Shown: positions 30,313 through 41,281, counted from the first letter of the stretch. The stretch is 64,000 nucleotides of DNA from Acidovorax carolinensis (GCF_002157145.1 NZ_CP021361.1:1178001-1242000), one strand, 5' to 3'. Made by a program: numbers and translations. Notes: a model not told the origin generated them from the sequence alone.

Positions 30313-33300
30313 ATGAGCCTCTCCACCCCCTTCATCCACCGCCCCATCGCCACCACGCTCCTCACCCTGGGCCTGGCCCTGGTGGGCGCCGTGTCCTATT
30401 TCCTGCTCCCCGTCGCCCCGCTGCCGCAGGTCGACTACCCCACCATCTCGGTCAGCGCCAGCCTACCCGGCGCCAGCCCCGACACCATGGCCGCCACCGT
30501 GGCCACGCCACTCGAGCGCTCGCTGGGGGCCATTGCCGGCGTCAACGAGATCACCTCGCGCTCCATCCTGGGCAGCACCTCCATCACGCTGCAGTTCGAC
30601 CTCAACCGCAACGTGGACAGCGCCGCGCGCGACGTGCAGGCCGCCATCAACGCCGCGCGCACGCTGCTGCCCACGGGCATGCCCAGCAACCCCAGCTACC
30701 GCAAGGTGAACCCGGCCGATTCGCCCATCATGATTCTGGCGCTCACGTCCAGTGCGCTCACGCGCGGGCAGATGTACGACGCGGCGTCCACCGTGCTGGC
30801 GCAAAAGCTTTCGCAGGTCGAAGGGGTGGGGCAGGCCACCGTAAGCGGCGGGGCGCTGCCGGCGGTGCGCGTGTCGCTCGACCCGGTGCGGCTGGCGGCC
30901 AACGGCGTGTCGCTGGAGCAGGTGCGCGGCGCCATCAGCAGCACCAATGCCAACCGCCCCCTGGGCGCGGTGGAGCGTGAAGACCACTACTGGCAGATCG
31001 CCGCCAACGACCAGGCCCGCGTGGCGGCGGATTACGCCCCGCTGGTGCTGCGCTGGCAAAACGGCAACGCGATTCGCCTGGCCGATGTGGCCGAGGTGAC
31101 CGACTCGGTGCAGGATGTGCGCAACTTCGGTGTGGCCAACGGCAAGCCGGCTGTGCTGCTGCAGGTGTACAAGCAGCCCGGCGCCAACATCCTGGAGGCA
31201 GTGGACCGCGTGCGCGCGCTGCTGCCGCAGCTCAAGGCGTCGATCCCGGCGGCCATCGATGTGGAGATCGTCTCAGACCGCACGCCCACGCTGCGCGCCT
31301 CGGTCAAAGAGGTAGAGCGCGCCTTGCTGATCGCCGTGGCGCTGGTCATCCTGGTGGTGTTCCTGTTCTTGCGCAACGGGCGCGCCACGCTCATTCCGGC
31401 GGTGGCGGTGCCGGTGTCGTTGGCGGGCACGTTTGGCGTGATGTATCTGGCGGGCTACACGCTCGACAACCTCTCGCTGATGGCGCTGACCATTGCCACC
31501 GGCTTTGTGGTGGATGACGCCATCGTGGTACTGGAAAACATCATGCGCCACATGGAGCGCGGCAAAACGGCGCTGCAGGCATCGCTGGACGGCGCGCGCG
31601 AGATTGGCTTTACGGTGGTGTCGATGAGCCTGTCGCTCATTGCCGTGTTCGTGCCCATCTTGTTCATGGGCGGCATTGTGGGGCGGTTTTTCCATGAGTT
31701 CGCCATCGTCATGTCGGCCGCCATTCTGGTGTCGCTGCTGGTGTCGCTCACCACCACGCCCATGATGTGCGCGGCGCTGCTCAAGCAGCCGCACCGGCCG
31801 CCCGATCGCGCGCCCAGCCTGGCATGGTGGGCGCGCCTTTCGCGGCGGCTGGACGCCCTGCAGGCCCGGGGTTTGCGTGGCTACCGGCGCAGCCTGGCCT
31901 GGTGCCTGCGCCACCAGCCCTTGGTGCTGCTGGTGCTGGCCGCGGTGGTGGGGCTCAATGTGTACCTGTACACCGCCATCGAAAAAGGCTTCATGCCCGA
32001 GCAGGACACGGGCCGCATCTCGGGCTTCATCCGTGCCGACCAGGCCACGTCCTACCAGGCCATGGAGCAGCGGCTGCAGCGCTTTCTGGCCATCGTGCAG
32101 GTTGATCCTGCCGTGGAAAACGTGACCGGCTTCACCGGTGGCTGGCAGCGCAATGCGGCGCAGATGTTCATGACGCTCAAGCGCGGGCCGGGGCAGGAGC
32201 GGTCCGAGGCCGTCATCACCCGCCTGCGTGCGCAGCTGAAAGACGAGCCCGGCGCCCGCCTGTTCATGGTGCCCCAGCGCGACATCCGCATCGGCGGGCG
32301 GCAAAGCAGTGCGTCATACGACTACACGCTGCAGGCCGATGACATTGCCGAGCTGCGCACCTGGGAGCCGCGCATCCGCCAGGCCCTGGCGCAGCTGCCC
32401 GAACTCGAAGACGTGAACAGCGATGTGTCCGACTACGGCCTGCAAACCACGCTGGTCATTGACCGCGATGCCGCCACGCGCGCGGGCCTGACCATGGCGC
32501 AGATCGACGCCACGCTGAACGACGCCTTCGGCCAGCGCCAGGTGGGTGTGATCTACAACCCGCTCAACCAATACCGCGTGGTGATGGAAGCCGCACCGCG
32601 CTACCTGCAAAGCCCCGAAACGCTGCGCGGCTTCTTCTTCGTCAACAGTGCGGGCCAGCAGGTGCCACTCACGGCGTTTGCGCGCATCACCACCACCAAC
32701 ACGCCGCTGTCGGTCAGCCACGAGCGCGGCACGCCGGCCAGCACCGTGAGCTTCAGCCTGGCGCCGGGCGTTTCGCTGTCACAGGCCACCGATGCCGTGC
32801 ACAACGCGGTGGCCGAGCTGGGCGTGCCCGTGGGAATCCGTGGCACCTTTGGCGGCACGGCGGGCGCGTTCCAGGACGCACTGGCGGGCCAGCCGCTGCT
32901 GATCCTGGCCGCCATCATCACCATCTACCTGGTGCTGGGCATGCTGTATGAAAACCTGCTGCACCCGCTCACCATCCTCTCCACCCTGCCATCGGCCGGG
33001 GTGGGGGCGTTGCTGGCGCTGATGCTGTTCAAGACCGAGTTCTCGCTGATCGCGCTGATCGGCGTCATCCTGCTGATCGGCATCGTCAAGAAGAACGCCA
33101 TCATGATGATTGACTTCGCACTGGTGCGGCAGCGCGCCGGGCACATCACGGCCGCGCAGTCCATCTACCGCGCCTGCAGCCTGCGCCTGCGGCCCATCCT
33201 CATGACCACGCTGGCTGCCATCTTTGGCGCGCTGCCGCTGGCGCTGAACCGGGCCGATGGCGCCGAGCTGCGTCAGCCCCTGGGCATTGCCGTGGTGGGC

Positions 33301-33450
33301 GGGCTGCTGCTGAGCCAGTTGCTCACGCTGTACACCACGCCCGTGGTCTATGTGGCGCTGGACCGGCTGCGCGCCCGTGTGCCGCGATGGGCCCGCTGGC
33401 GCCGCCACCCGGCCGCCGGCCCGAAGCCTGCGCTGCAAGGAGATTCCTGA
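30313..33450 (+). CDS. mdtC: RND multidrug efflux pump subunit (MdtC-like)
   Basis: This 1045-residue RND antiporter is paralogous to the mdtB product. The TM4 acid pair is in [15 protein letters not shown], and the C-terminal [14 protein letters not shown] segment is shared. As in E. coli, MdtB and MdtC probably assemble together. The gene is separated from mdtB by 964 bp of repeats, instead of the usual close spacing, so co-transcription must pass through the giant palindrome. The start at 30313 follows AAGAGG. The stop TGA overlaps the next ATG by one base. Confidence 0.93.
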   Translation: MSLSTPFIHRPIATTLLTLGLALVGAVSYFLLPVAPLPQVDYPTISVSASLPGASPDTMAATVATPLERSLGAIAGVNEITSRSILGSTSITLQFDLNRNVDSAARDVQAAINAARTLLPTGMPSNPSYRKVNPADSPIMILALTSSALTRGQMYDAASTVLAQKLSQVEGVGQATVSGGALPAVRVSLDPVRLAANGVSLEQVRGAISSTNANRPLGAVEREDHYWQIAANDQARVAADYAPLVLRWQNGNAIRLADVAEVTDSVQDVRNFGVANGKPAVLLQVYKQPGANILEAVDRVRALLPQLKASIPAAIDVEIVSDRTPTLRASVKEVERALLIAVALVILVVFLFLRNGRATLIPAVAVPVSLAGTFGVMYLAGYTLDNLSLMALTIATGFVVDDAIVVLENIMRHMERGKTALQASLDGAREIGFTVVSMSLSLIAVFVPILFMGGIVGRFFHEFAIVMSAAILVSLLVSLTTTPMMCAALLKQPHRPPDRAPSLAWWARLSRRLDALQARGLRGYRRSLAWCLRHQPLVLLVLAAVVGLNVYLYTAIEKGFMPEQDTGRISGFIRADQATSYQAMEQRLQRFLAIVQVDPAVENVTGFTGGWQRNAAQMFMTLKRGPGQERSEAVITRLRAQLKDEPGARLFMVPQRDIRIGGRQSSASYDYTLQADDIAELRTWEPRIRQALAQLPELEDVNSDVSDYGLQTTLVIDRDAATRAGLTMAQIDATLNDAFGQRQVGVIYNPLNQYRVVMEAAPRYLQSPETLRGFFFVNSAGQQVPLTAFARITTTNTPLSVSHERGTPASTVSFSLAPGVSLSQATDAVHNAVAELGVPVGIRGTFGGTAGAFQDALAGQPLLILAAIITIYLVLGMLYENLLHPLTILSTLPSAGVGALLALMLFKTEFSLIALIGVILLIGIVKKNAIMMIDFALVRQRAGHITAAQSIYRACSLRLRPILMTTLAAIFGALPLALNRADGAELRQPLGIAVVGGLLLSQLLTLYTTPVVYVALDRLRARVPRWARWRRHPAAGPKPALQGDS

Positions 33451-34910
33451 TGCACCCTCGTTACTCTATTTTTGATAGCTGCTTGCGCTTATCCAGTAAG
33501 CGCTGGAAGGTATTTTTGCTTATGATTTCGGCGCTGCTCACGGCCTGCAGCACCCCGCCGCCCCACGAGCGACCGGCGCTCGACGTGCCCACCACCTACA
33601 AGCAAGGCGTGCAAGGCAGCGCCGTGTGGCAAACCGCCCAACCGCAGGACAGCGTGCCCGGCGCGTGGTGGACGCTGTTCGCCGACCCTGCGCTCGATGC
33701 GCTGCAAGAACGCGCCGCCAGCGGCAACCAGAACGTAGCTTTGGCCGTGGCCCGGCTGCGCGCTGCGCGCGCCGCACTCGACAGCGCTGGCGCCGCCGGC
33801 CTGCCCAGCCTGGGCGCCACGGCCAGCAGCACGCGCGCGCGCAGCGGCACCACCGCCGACAACACCACCCAGGCCCGCACCCGCAACAGTCAGGCCCTGG
33901 GCCTGAACGCCAGCTGGGAGCTGGACCTGTGGGGGCGCCTGTCGGGCGGTGTGGATGCCGCGCGCGCCAGCGCCCAGGCCAGCGCCGACGACCTGGCCGC
34001 CGCGCGCCTGTCGGTGCAGGCCACGGTGGCGCAAACCTATTTCGCCCTGCGCGCCGCCGAGGCGCAGGTGCTTTTGCTGGATGACACCCTGACCGCCTAC
34101 GAGCGCAGCTGGCAACTCACGCGCAACCGCCAGCGCGCGGGCGTGGCCTCGGCGGCCGACGTGGCGCAGGCCGAGGCGCAATACAAATCCACCCAGGTGC
34201 AACGGCTCGAAGCGCAGACCAGCCGCGCCCAGCTCGAACACGCGCTGGCCGCGCTCACCGGCCAGGCACCGGCCGCGCTCAGCGTGCCCGCTACGGCCTC
34301 GCTGCCCGCACCCCCCACCGTGCCGGCGCAACTGCCCTCGCGTCTGCTCGAGCGCCGGCCCGACATCGCTGCCGCACAGCAGCGCGTGGCAGCGGCCAAC
34401 GCGCAGATCGGCGTGGCGCAGGCGGCTTTCTTTCCGGCGATCACGCTGTCGGGCGCGGCGGGCTATCGGGGCACAGAGCTGTCCAGTTTGCTGAACGCCC
34501 CCAACCTGTTCTGGTCGCTGGGCCCTGCGTTGGCTGTATCCCTTTTCGACGGCGGTGCCCGCAGCGCCGCCGTCGAATCGGCCCGCGCCACGCACGACCA
34601 GGCCGTGGCCAGCTACCGCCAGACCGTGCTGACCGCGCTGCAGGAAGTGGAGGACAACCTCGCCGCCGCCACCGCGCTGGAGCGCGAACAGCAACTGCAG
34701 GCCGAGGCCGTGGCCGCCGCGCAGCGCGCGCTGGATGTGGTGGGCAACCAGTACCGTGCGGGCACCGTGGGCTATCTGAATGTGCTGACCGCGCAGACCA
34801 CCGTGTTGTCAGCCCAGCGCAACCTGATTGATGTGCGCTCCCGCAGGCTGGCAGCGGTGAACATGCTGCTCAAGAATGTGGCGGGAAGCTGGGCTGCCGA
34901 GAGGCTTTAG
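33450..34910 (+). CDS. Outer-membrane efflux lipoprotein (NodT/OprM family)
   Basis: This is the TolC-like outer-membrane channel of the efflux pump, 486 residues. It has two OEP repeats rich in heptad coiled coil, the NodT-type WWTLFADPALDAL, and a lipobox LLTAC with lipidated cysteine at about residue 34. The start ATG 33450 overlaps the mdtC stop and has an AAGGAG site inside mdtC. Residues 6-24, which provide the positive n-region and part of the hydrophobic core of the signal peptide, are encoded by a near-perfect copy of the dispersed repeat. An internal ATG at 33522 would leave no n-region. Confidence 0.9.
   Translation: MHPRYSIFDSCLRLSSKRWKVFLLMISALLTACSTPPPHERPALDVPTTYKQGVQGSAVWQTAQPQDSVPGAWWTLFADPALDALQERAASGNQNVALAVARLRAARAALDSAGAAGLPSLGATASSTRARSGTTADNTTQARTRNSQALGLNASWELDLWGRLSGGVDAARASAQASADDLAAARLSVQATVAQTYFALRAAEAQVLLLDDTLTAYERSWQLTRNRQRAGVASAADVAQAEAQYKSTQVQRLEAQTSRAQLEHALAALTGQAPAALSVPATASLPAPPTVPAQLPSRLLERRPDIAAAQQRVAAANAQIGVAQAAFFPAITLSGAAGYRGTELSSLLNAPNLFWSLGPALAVSLFDGGARSAAVESARATHDQAVASYRQTVLTALQEVEDNLAAATALEREQQLQAEAVAAAQRALDVVGNQYRAGTVGYLNVLTAQTTVLSAQRNLIDVRSRRLAAVNMLLKNVAGSWAAERL
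33465..33520. repeat. Dispersed palindromic repeat inside the efflux lipoprotein gene
   Basis: TGCGCTT and AAGCGCT arms with a 7-base spacer (ATCCAGT) are flanked by CTATTTTTGATAGCTGC and GGAAGGTATTTTTGC. The copy is translated as residues 6-24, the same position as in TupA. Confidence 0.85.
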
Positions 34911-34938
34911 CGGGGGGCGCGCGGAAGCCACGCTGTGC

Positions 34939-36507
34939 TCAGGTCACCGGGGCCGGATTGAACAGCACCAGCGCGTTCTGGAGCTTCCAGTGCTCGGCCC
35001 AGGTGCGGCGGCCGCTGGCCACGTCGAGCAGCAGGCGAAACAGTTCCCAGCCCGCCTCTTCGATGGTGATTTTGCCATCGGCGATGCGACCGGCGTTCAG
35101 GTCCATCAGGTCGTGCCAGCGGTGGGCCAGGTCGGTGCGGGTGGCCACCTTGACCACAGGGCAGGCGGCCAGGCCGTAGGGCGTGCCACGCCCCGTAGTG
35201 AACACATGCAGATTCATGCCTGCCGCCAGCTGCAGCGTGCCGCAGATGAAATCGCTGGCGGGTGTGGCTGCGAAGACCAGGCCCTTCTGCCCCGGCGCCA
35301 GCTTCTCGCCGGGCGCCAGCACGCTGCCGATGGCCGCGCTACCGCTCTTGACGATCGAGCCCATGGCCTTCTCAACAATGTTGGACAGGCCTCCGGCCTT
35401 GTTGCCTGGCGTGGTGTTGGCGCTGCGGTCCACACGGCCGCGATCGAGGTAGCGGTCGTACCAGTCGAGTTCGCGCACGATGGCTTCGGCCACTTCGGGT
35501 GTGGCCGCGCGGCTGGTGAGCTGGTCCACGCCGTCGCGCACCTCGGTGTTCTCGCTGAACATCACGGTGGCGCCGGCGCGCACCAGCAGGTCGGCGGCAA
35601 AGCCGACCGCCGGATTGGCCGTGGCGCCCGAAAACGCGTCGCTGCCGCCGCACTGCACGCCCACCACCAGCTCGCTGGCCGGCACGGTTTCGCGTCGGCG
35701 TGCGTTCAGGCGCGCGAGGTGCGGGCGGGCGCGCTCCACGATGTCGTCGAGCATGGACATGAAACCGACATGGGCTGCGTCCTGCAGGCAGACCACATCC
35801 AGGCCGCTGTCCCGCTCGTCCGCGATCGGGAAGCTGCCCGGCGGCAGCAGGCGCTCGGGCTGCAGCTTTTCGCAGCCCAGGCTGACCACCATCACCTCGC
35901 CGCCGAAGTTCGGGTTCAGGCTGATGTTCTTCAGCGTGCGGATGGGTATTACCGCGTCGGGCGCGTCAATCGCCACGCCGCAGCCGTAGCTGTGCTCCAG
36001 CCCGACCACATCGTCCACGTTCGGGAACAAGGGCAGCAACTCGGTCTTGATGCGGCTCACCGCGTGTGCCACTACGCCGGCCACGCATTGCACGGTGGTG
36101 GTGATGGCCAGGATGTTGCGCGTGCCGACCGAGCCGTCGGCGTTGCGGTAGCCCTCGAAGCTGTAGCCGTCCAGCGGCGCCAGCGCTGGTGCCGGGCGGG
36201 TTGCCATGGGCAGGCCCTGCAGCGCGCGCGCCGCTGGCATCTGCAGCAGTCGCTCGTGCACCCAGCTGCCGGCGGGGATGGCCTGGCGCGCGTAGCCGAT
36301 CGGCACGTTGTAGCGGCGCACGGTTTCGCCCTCGGCGAGGTCGGCCAGCGCGACCTTGTGGCCTTGCGGCACCTTGTCGGCCAGTACCAGTCCCGACGGC
36401 AGCACGGTGCCTGCCGGCAGGCCGCCATCGTTGGCGACGATGGCCACGTTGTCGGCCGCGTGCATGCGGATCAGCACCGGAGCCGGCGCAGGCGTGGAAG
36501 AGCTCAT
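34939..36507 (-). CDS. garD: Galactarate dehydratase
   Basis: This enzyme dehydrates D-galactarate to 5-dehydro-4-deoxy-D-glucarate. Its length of 522 residues matches the family (E. coli GarD 523), and many blocks are conserved. These include [11 protein letters not shown] near the N-terminus, [47 protein letters not shown] and the terminal FNPAPVT. The iron-binding [12 protein letters not shown] is intact. The start is ATG 36507. Last gene of the minus-strand aldarate operon, 28 bp after the dehydrogenase. Confidence 0.93.
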   Translation of the reverse strand: MSSSTPAPAPVLIRMHAADNVAIVANDGGLPAGTVLPSGLVLADKVPQGHKVALADLAEGETVRRYNVPIGYARQAIPAGSWVHERLLQMPAARALQGLPMATRPAPALAPLDGYSFEGYRNADGSVGTRNILAITTTVQCVAGVVAHAVSRIKTELLPLFPNVDDVVGLEHSYGCGVAIDAPDAVIPIRTLKNISLNPNFGGEVMVVSLGCEKLQPERLLPPGSFPIADERDSGLDVVCLQDAAHVGFMSMLDDIVERARPHLARLNARRRETVPASELVVGVQCGGSDAFSGATANPAVGFAADLLVRAGATVMFSENTEVRDGVDQLTSRAATPEVAEAIVRELDWYDRYLDRGRVDRSANTTPGNKAGGLSNIVEKAMGSIVKSGSAAIGSVLAPGEKLAPGQKGLVFAATPASDFICGTLQLAAGMNLHVFTTGRGTPYGLAACPVVKVATRTDLAHRWHDLMDLNAGRIADGKITIEEAGWELFRLLLDVASGRRTWAEHWKLQNALVLFNPAPVT

Positions 36508-36535
36508 GATCAGCCTTTGTGGATGGGCGGCGCGT

Positions 36536-37480
36536 TCAGGCCGCAGCCGAGACCAGTCGGCCTTCGGCAAAGAAGGCGGCCAGGTTGTCCAGCACGCGCT
36601 GGGCCATGGCCTGGCGCGTCTCTTCGGTGCCGCTGGCAATATGCGGCAGCAGCACCACGTTGTCCAGCGCCAGCAACTCGGCCGGCACCTGCGGTTCGCG
36701 CTCGAATACGTCGAGGCCCGCGCCGGCGATGCGTCGCTCGACCAGCGCGCGCACCAGCGCCGCCTCGTCGATCACCGAGCCGCGGGCGACATTGATGAGA
36801 AATCCGCGCGGACCTAGCGCGTCGAGCACCGCAGTGTCGATCAGGTGGCGGGTCTCCACCCCGCCGGCGGTGATGATGACCAGATAGTCGGCCCAGCGCG
36901 CCAGTTCGCGCAGCGCCGGCTCGTGCGGCCAGGGCACGCCGGCCACCGGGCGGCGGCTGTGGTAGCGCACGTCCATGTCAAAGCCGCCGGCGCGGCGTGC
37001 GATGGTCTGGCCGATCCGGCCCAGGCCGACGATGCCCAGCCGCGCGCCACTGACCTTGCGCCCCAGTCCGAAAGATTGACCTGCGGCCCAGCGGCCGGCG
37101 CGCACGAAGCGGTCCGCCTCGGCGGTGCGGCGCGCCACATCCAGCAGCAGCGCGAACGCGGTGTCGGCCACACAGTCGTTGAGCACATCGGGCGTGTAGC
37201 CGACTGCGATGCCGCGTTCGCGCGCCGCAGCCAGGTCGATCTTGTCCAGGCCGACGCCGAAGCTGGAGATCACGCGCAGCTGCGGCAGCGCGGCGATCAG
37301 CGCGGTCGGGGCGCCGGCGCCGCCGGCCGAGGTCACCAGACCGGTGAATTCGGCGCCGTGGCGCGCGAGAAAGGCATTGGGATCGGCCTCTTCAGAGAGC
37401 CGGTGCAGGTCGTAGTCTGCCGCCAGACGCTGCTCAAGGGCGGGGAGTAGGCGGCCAGCCTGGAGGATGCGTGGTTTCAT
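36536..37480 (-). CDS. D-isomer-specific 2-hydroxyacid dehydrogenase
   Basis: This NAD(P)-dependent dehydrogenase of 314 residues has the Rossmann fingerprint GLGRIGQ, the catalytic histidine in [11 protein letters not shown], and the catalytic arginine in VARGSVIDE. It resembles glyoxylate/hydroxypyruvate reductases (GhrB/GyaR-like). In this aldarate operon it might reduce a C2-C3 oxoacid such as tartronate semialdehyde or glyoxylate, but the main route through KdgD does not require it, so its role is open. Confidence 0.85.
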   Translation of the reverse strand: MKPRILQAGRLLPALEQRLAADYDLHRLSEEADPNAFLARHGAEFTGLVTSAGGAGAPTALIAALPQLRVISSFGVGLDKIDLAAARERGIAVGYTPDVLNDCVADTAFALLLDVARRTAEADRFVRAGRWAAGQSFGLGRKVSGARLGIVGLGRIGQTIARRAGGFDMDVRYHSRRPVAGVPWPHEPALRELARWADYLVIITAGGVETRHLIDTAVLDALGPRGFLINVARGSVIDEAALVRALVERRIAGAGLDVFEREPQVPAELLALDNVVLLPHIASGTEETRQAMAQRVLDNLAAFFAEGRLVSAAA

Positions 37481-37570
37481 GGTTTGGCGTTCTTCCGTCG
37501 GTGGTGATGGCGCGCTTGCGGCTAGCGCTGGCCTTTTCGCTGGAGCGGGACGGTTCCGGCCCCGAACACA

Positions 37571-38533
37571 TCATTCCACCGTCACCTTGCCATCCTTGAC
37601 CACCTTGGCCATGGACTTGACCTCGGACGCCAGCCACTCCTTGAACTGCGGCGGCGACATCTCGTAAGGCTCGGCCCCCAGGGTTTGCAGGCGCGCCTTG
37701 ATATCGGGCAGGGCCATGATGCGCTTGACCTCGCCGTTGAGCTTGTCCACCACCGGCTGCGGGGTGCCGGCCGGCGCCAGCAGGCCCTGCCAGCTGCCCG
37801 TCATGAAGCCCGGCAGCGTTTCAGCCACGGTGGGCACCTCTCCCAGTGTGGGGTTGCGCTTGGCGCTCGATACAGCGATCAGTTTGATCTTGCCGGACTT
37901 GACGTGCGGATAGGTGGCCACCATGCCGTTGAAAGTCAAGTCCACCTGTCCGCCGATCAGGTCGGTCATTGCCTGCGCGCCGCCCTTGTAAGGCACGTAG
38001 CCCCAGTCCAGGCCGGCGCGCTGCGCAAACAGAACGCCCGCCAGATGCGTGGCCGAGCCCATGCCCGCCGCGGCGGCAAAGTTCGCCTTGCCCTTCTGGG
38101 ACTTGACCCACTCGATGAGTTCCTGGGTGGTGTTGGCCGGCACCTGGTTGCTGGTGACCAGCAGGTGGGGTGAGTACGCCACCATGGCAACCGGCGAGAA
38201 GTCAACACCGAGGTTGAACGGCAGCTTGTACAGCGACGGGCTGATGGAAAGGTTCCCCACGTCCGTCAGCAACAGGGTGTGGCCATCGGGTGCCGCCTTG
38301 GCCACCATGTCGGCTCCCAGATTGCCGCTCGATCCGGGCTTGTTGTCCACCACCACGGGCTGGCCCAGTGATTCGGACAGCTTCAGTCCGACCAGTCGGG
38401 CCAGCACGTCGGACGTGCCCCCGGCGGGAAATGGCACCACGATCCGTAGCGGCTTGGTGGGCCAGGCCTGAGCCTGGGCGAGTCCGGCCGTGGCGGCCAG
38501 TGTGAGGGCATAGAGGGTGCGCTTGATGAACAT
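37571..38533 (-). CDS. Bug/TctC-family periplasmic binding protein (first)
   Basis: This 320-residue tripartite tricarboxylate transporter binding protein has a signal peptide ending AQAQA and the ligand loop PFPAGGTSDVLAR. The second-lobe segment YKGGAQAMTDLIGGQVD is typical. No TctA or TctB membrane genes are nearby, as is common for the expanded Bug family. Placement in the operon suggests that it binds an aldarate or its lactone. That is inference. Confidence 0.88.
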   Translation of the reverse strand: MFIKRTLYALTLAATAGLAQAQAWPTKPLRIVVPFPAGGTSDVLARLVGLKLSESLGQPVVVDNKPGSSGNLGADMVAKAAPDGHTLLLTDVGNLSISPSLYKLPFNLGVDFSPVAMVAYSPHLLVTSNQVPANTTQELIEWVKSQKGKANFAAAAGMGSATHLAGVLFAQRAGLDWGYVPYKGGAQAMTDLIGGQVDLTFNGMVATYPHVKSGKIKLIAVSSAKRNPTLGEVPTVAETLPGFMTGSWQGLLAPAGTPQPVVDKLNGEVKRIMALPDIKARLQTLGAEPYEMSPPQFKEWLASEVKSMAKVVKDGKVTVE

Positions 38534-38566
38534 CGTTGTCTCCTGATGGGTGTCGATGGGGCGGGC

Positions 38567-39685
38567 TCAGACCGCGCCGTGGGATTCCACATACAAGGCG
38601 TACAGCGAATGGGAGCTCGCCATGTAGAGCCGGTTGTTCTTCGGGCCGCCAAAGGTCAGGTTGGCGCAGCGCTCGGGCAGGCGGATGAAACCGATGGCCT
38701 TGCCTTGCGGGTTGAACACCATCACGCCATCGAGATCCTCGGACCTGCCGCGCAGCGGATAGACCTGGCGGCCACCCACGTCGAGCGGTTCCGCAGCCAG
38801 GGCGCCGTTGCTGCCCCAGCCGCACCACAGGTTGCCGTCACGGTCCACCTTGAAACCGTCCAGCGCGCCCTGGTCGGCCGCGTCGATCAGTTTCGTCTTG
38901 TTGGCCAGGCGACCGTCGGGCTGGAGGTCAAAGCTCCAGATGCTGCGGTTGGGCGTGCCCTTCCATTCGACCACGTACAGCTTCGTCTCGTCCGGCGAAA
39001 AGGCCAGACCATTGGGATTGACGAGGTCGGTGATCACCGCGGTGAGCTGGCCGTCGGCGCCGAGGCGGTAAACGTTGGTGGACGCCTGCTCTGGCTTGGC
39101 GCGCGCCCCCTCCCATTCACCGTTGATACCAAACAACGGGTCGGTGAACCAGATGCTGTCGTCGGACTTCACCACGATGTCGTTCGGCGCGTTCAGGCGC
39201 TTGCCTTCGAAGCGATCCGCCAGCACGGTGATCTGGCCGTCGCGCTCGGTGCGCGTCACCCGGCGCGTGACCGAGTGCTCGCAAGTGAGCAGGCGGCCCT
39301 GGCGGTCGCGGGTGTTGCCGTTCGAGAAGTTCGCGTTGGAGCGCCAGACGGTGAAGGCGCCGGTCTTCTCGTCGAACTTCATGATGCGGTTGTTCGGGAT
39401 GTCGCTCAGCAGCACATGGCCCGGCTCGCCCGCCTTGCTGCCCGGGAAATAGACCGGACCCTCGGCCCAGCGCATGCCGGTGGCCACCTGTTCGACGGTG
39501 CTGCTGTAGATGCGGTAACGGGCGAAGCTGGGGTCCAGGATCTGCACTGCCGGGTCTGGGTAGCGCTGGCTTGGCGCGAAGGAAAACGCCTGGGCCAGCG
39601 CCGGGGCACCGACCACCGCCAGCGCCGAGCCCGCCCCTATTTTTTTTAGCAACTGGCGACGCCCCAACGTGATCGGGTTGTTCAT
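38567..39685 (-). CDS. Tat-exported SMP-30/gluconolactonase-family lactonase
   Basis: This six-bladed propeller lactonase has 372 residues. The N-terminus GRRQLLKKIGAGSAL is a twin-arginine signal, so the enzyme should act in the periplasm. Metal-site segments EGPVYF, APNDIVV and NPNGLAFSPDE match the family. In this operon it could open glucaro- or galactaro-lactones (products of uronate oxidation) before uptake. The start ATG 39685 was chosen because it gives the signal peptide directly. Confidence 0.85.
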   Translation of the reverse strand: MNNPITLGRRQLLKKIGAGSALAVVGAPALAQAFSFAPSQRYPDPAVQILDPSFARYRIYSSTVEQVATGMRWAEGPVYFPGSKAGEPGHVLLSDIPNNRIMKFDEKTGAFTVWRSNANFSNGNTRDRQGRLLTCEHSVTRRVTRTERDGQITVLADRFEGKRLNAPNDIVVKSDDSIWFTDPLFGINGEWEGARAKPEQASTNVYRLGADGQLTAVITDLVNPNGLAFSPDETKLYVVEWKGTPNRSIWSFDLQPDGRLANKTKLIDAADQGALDGFKVDRDGNLWCGWGSNGALAAEPLDVGGRQVYPLRGRSEDLDGVMVFNPQGKAIGFIRLPERCANLTFGGPKNNRLYMASSHSLYALYVESHGAV

Positions 39686-39752
39686 GCTTGTCTCCTGTGA
39701 TGGCTTCTGGTGATGGAAGGCCAGGGCGCTGCCAGGGCGCCCTGGTGCGAGG

Positions 39753-41183
39753 TCAGCAGGGCTGGCCCTGCCGCGCGGCCAGCCAGCCGGGTGCATCCTG
39801 CAGCGCCACCGGGCGCAGGAAGCGGTCCATCGCGGCCCAGCCCACCGACGTGCTGCCCGGCTGCGTGGAGGAAGGGAAGGGGCCGCCATGCTGTTGGCCG
39901 GCCGAGACGGCCACGCCGGTGGGATAGCCCGAGAACAGCACCCGCCCGGCCACCTGCGAGGCGGCGCGCACCAGGGCAACCACTTCCTCGGAAGGTTCGT
40001 CGGCACCCCAGATCGTCACCGTGAGCGAGCCGCCAATGGCTTGCAGCACCTGGATCGCCTCGGCCGTGCCGGCCACGCGCACGACCAGGGCGGCAGGGCC
40101 AAACACTTCCTCGTGCAAGGCCGGGTCGGCAAGGAAACCGGCGGCGTTGATCTGAGCCAGGAAGGGGCGTGGCGGCTGGCTTTCGGCGGCGGTCTCGCCC
40201 AGCACCGTCGTTAGACCGGGGTGTGCGGCCCAGGCCGCGCGGCCGGCGTCGAAGCCCGCGCGCATCTGCGCCGTGAGCATGTGGTGCGGGGTGCTGGCTT
40301 TCAGTGCGTCGGCCAACTGCGCGACGAAGGCGTCGCCTGGCGCGCCCTGCGGCACGACGATGACGCCGGGGCTGGTGCAAAACTGGCCGCAGCCCATGGT
40401 GATGGAGCCGGCCAGGCCCTGGGCCAGTTCGGCGCCCTTGGCGGCCAGGGCCGACGGCAGGGCGACCAGCGGGTTGACCGAGCCCAGCTCGCCGAAGAAC
40501 GGAATCGGCCGCGGACGCGACTGCGCCGCCTTCTCCAACGCCAGGCCACCGCGCACCGAGCCGGTGAAGGCGGCGGCCGCGATCAGCGGATGCTGCACGA
40601 GCGACACGCCCACTTCCGTACCACGGCCGTCGACCATGCCAAACACGCCGGTTGGCAGGCCTTGCGCGGCGACCACGCCGCGCGCCACGTCGGCCACGGC
40701 ATGCGACAAGGCGCGGTGCCCGCGATGTGCCTTGACCACCACCGGGCAACCGGCGGCCAGCGCCGCAGCGGTATCGCCGCCCAGCACCGAGAAGGCAAAC
40801 GGAAAGTTGCTGGCGCTGAACATGGCCACCGGACCCAGCGGCACGCGCACGCGCATCAGGCTCGGGTGGCCCACCGGCGGCGCACCCGCCACAGCCGGGT
40901 CATCCGTGAAGGCGAAAGGCACCCCCTGTTCCACCTGGGTGGCAAAGCCGCGCAGCTGGAAGCTTGTGCGATCGAGCTCGCCATTGAGCCGGGCCGTGCC
41001 GAGGTGGGTTTCCTGGTCGGCCAGCGCCACCAGCGCTGTGCGCTGGGATTCCAGTGCGTCGGCGAGGCCACGCAACAGTGCGGCCCGGGTTGCCGCCGGG
41101 GAGGCGCCATAGGTGGTGAACGCGTTGCTGGCAGCGTTGACAATGGCGTCAAGCTGGCTGACGGTGGTGTCCTGGAAGGTCAT
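39753..41183 (-). CDS. 2,5-dioxovalerate (2-oxoglutarate semialdehyde) dehydrogenase
   Basis: This aldehyde dehydrogenase of 476 residues has the catalytic cysteine in GCGQFCTSPG and the general-base glutamate in FFGELGSVNP. The overall pattern (MFSASNFPFAFSVLGGDTA) is that of the KGSADH class that oxidises 2,5-dioxovalerate to 2-oxoglutarate. It forms the last step of the aldarate route, directly after KdgD. The start ATG at 41183 was chosen because the upstream in-frame extension runs through an intercistronic hairpin. Confidence 0.88.
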   Translation of the reverse strand: MTFQDTTVSQLDAIVNAASNAFTTYGASPAATRAALLRGLADALESQRTALVALADQETHLGTARLNGELDRTSFQLRGFATQVEQGVPFAFTDDPAVAGAPPVGHPSLMRVRVPLGPVAMFSASNFPFAFSVLGGDTAAALAAGCPVVVKAHRGHRALSHAVADVARGVVAAQGLPTGVFGMVDGRGTEVGVSLVQHPLIAAAAFTGSVRGGLALEKAAQSRPRPIPFFGELGSVNPLVALPSALAAKGAELAQGLAGSITMGCGQFCTSPGVIVVPQGAPGDAFVAQLADALKASTPHHMLTAQMRAGFDAGRAAWAAHPGLTTVLGETAAESQPPRPFLAQINAAGFLADPALHEEVFGPAALVVRVAGTAEAIQVLQAIGGSLTVTIWGADEPSEEVVALVRAASQVAGRVLFSGYPTGVAVSAGQQHGGPFPSSTQPGSTSVGWAAMDRFLRPVALQDAPGWLAARQGQPC

Positions 41184-41234
41184 GGTGTCGGAGGAGAAGG
41201 GGTAGAAATTCAGTGCTGGCAATCCGCTCGCATG

Positions 41235-41281
41235 CCGTCGAAACGCTGAGCACCCATGCAATGGGTGCGGCGATTCGACGG
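41235..41281. other. Nested intercistronic stem-loop in the aldarate operon
   Basis: An outer stem CCGTCGAA (41235-41242) with TTCGACGG (41274-41281) encloses an inner stem GCACCCAT (41250-41257) with ATGGGTGC (41261-41268) and a 3-base loop. There is no T-tract. It lies between the second Bug gene and the dehydrogenase gene. Confidence 0.6.

Noticed and set aside
29309-30316. Plus-strand open frame across the giant palindrome, and several minus-strand ones
   Set aside because: The frames arise from the symmetric, stop-poor palindrome; both strands give similar translations and none matches a family, ribosome site or sensible start.
41235-41281. Rho-independent terminator in the aldarate operon
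   Set aside because: There is no T-tract on either strand, and the flanking genes look like one operon.
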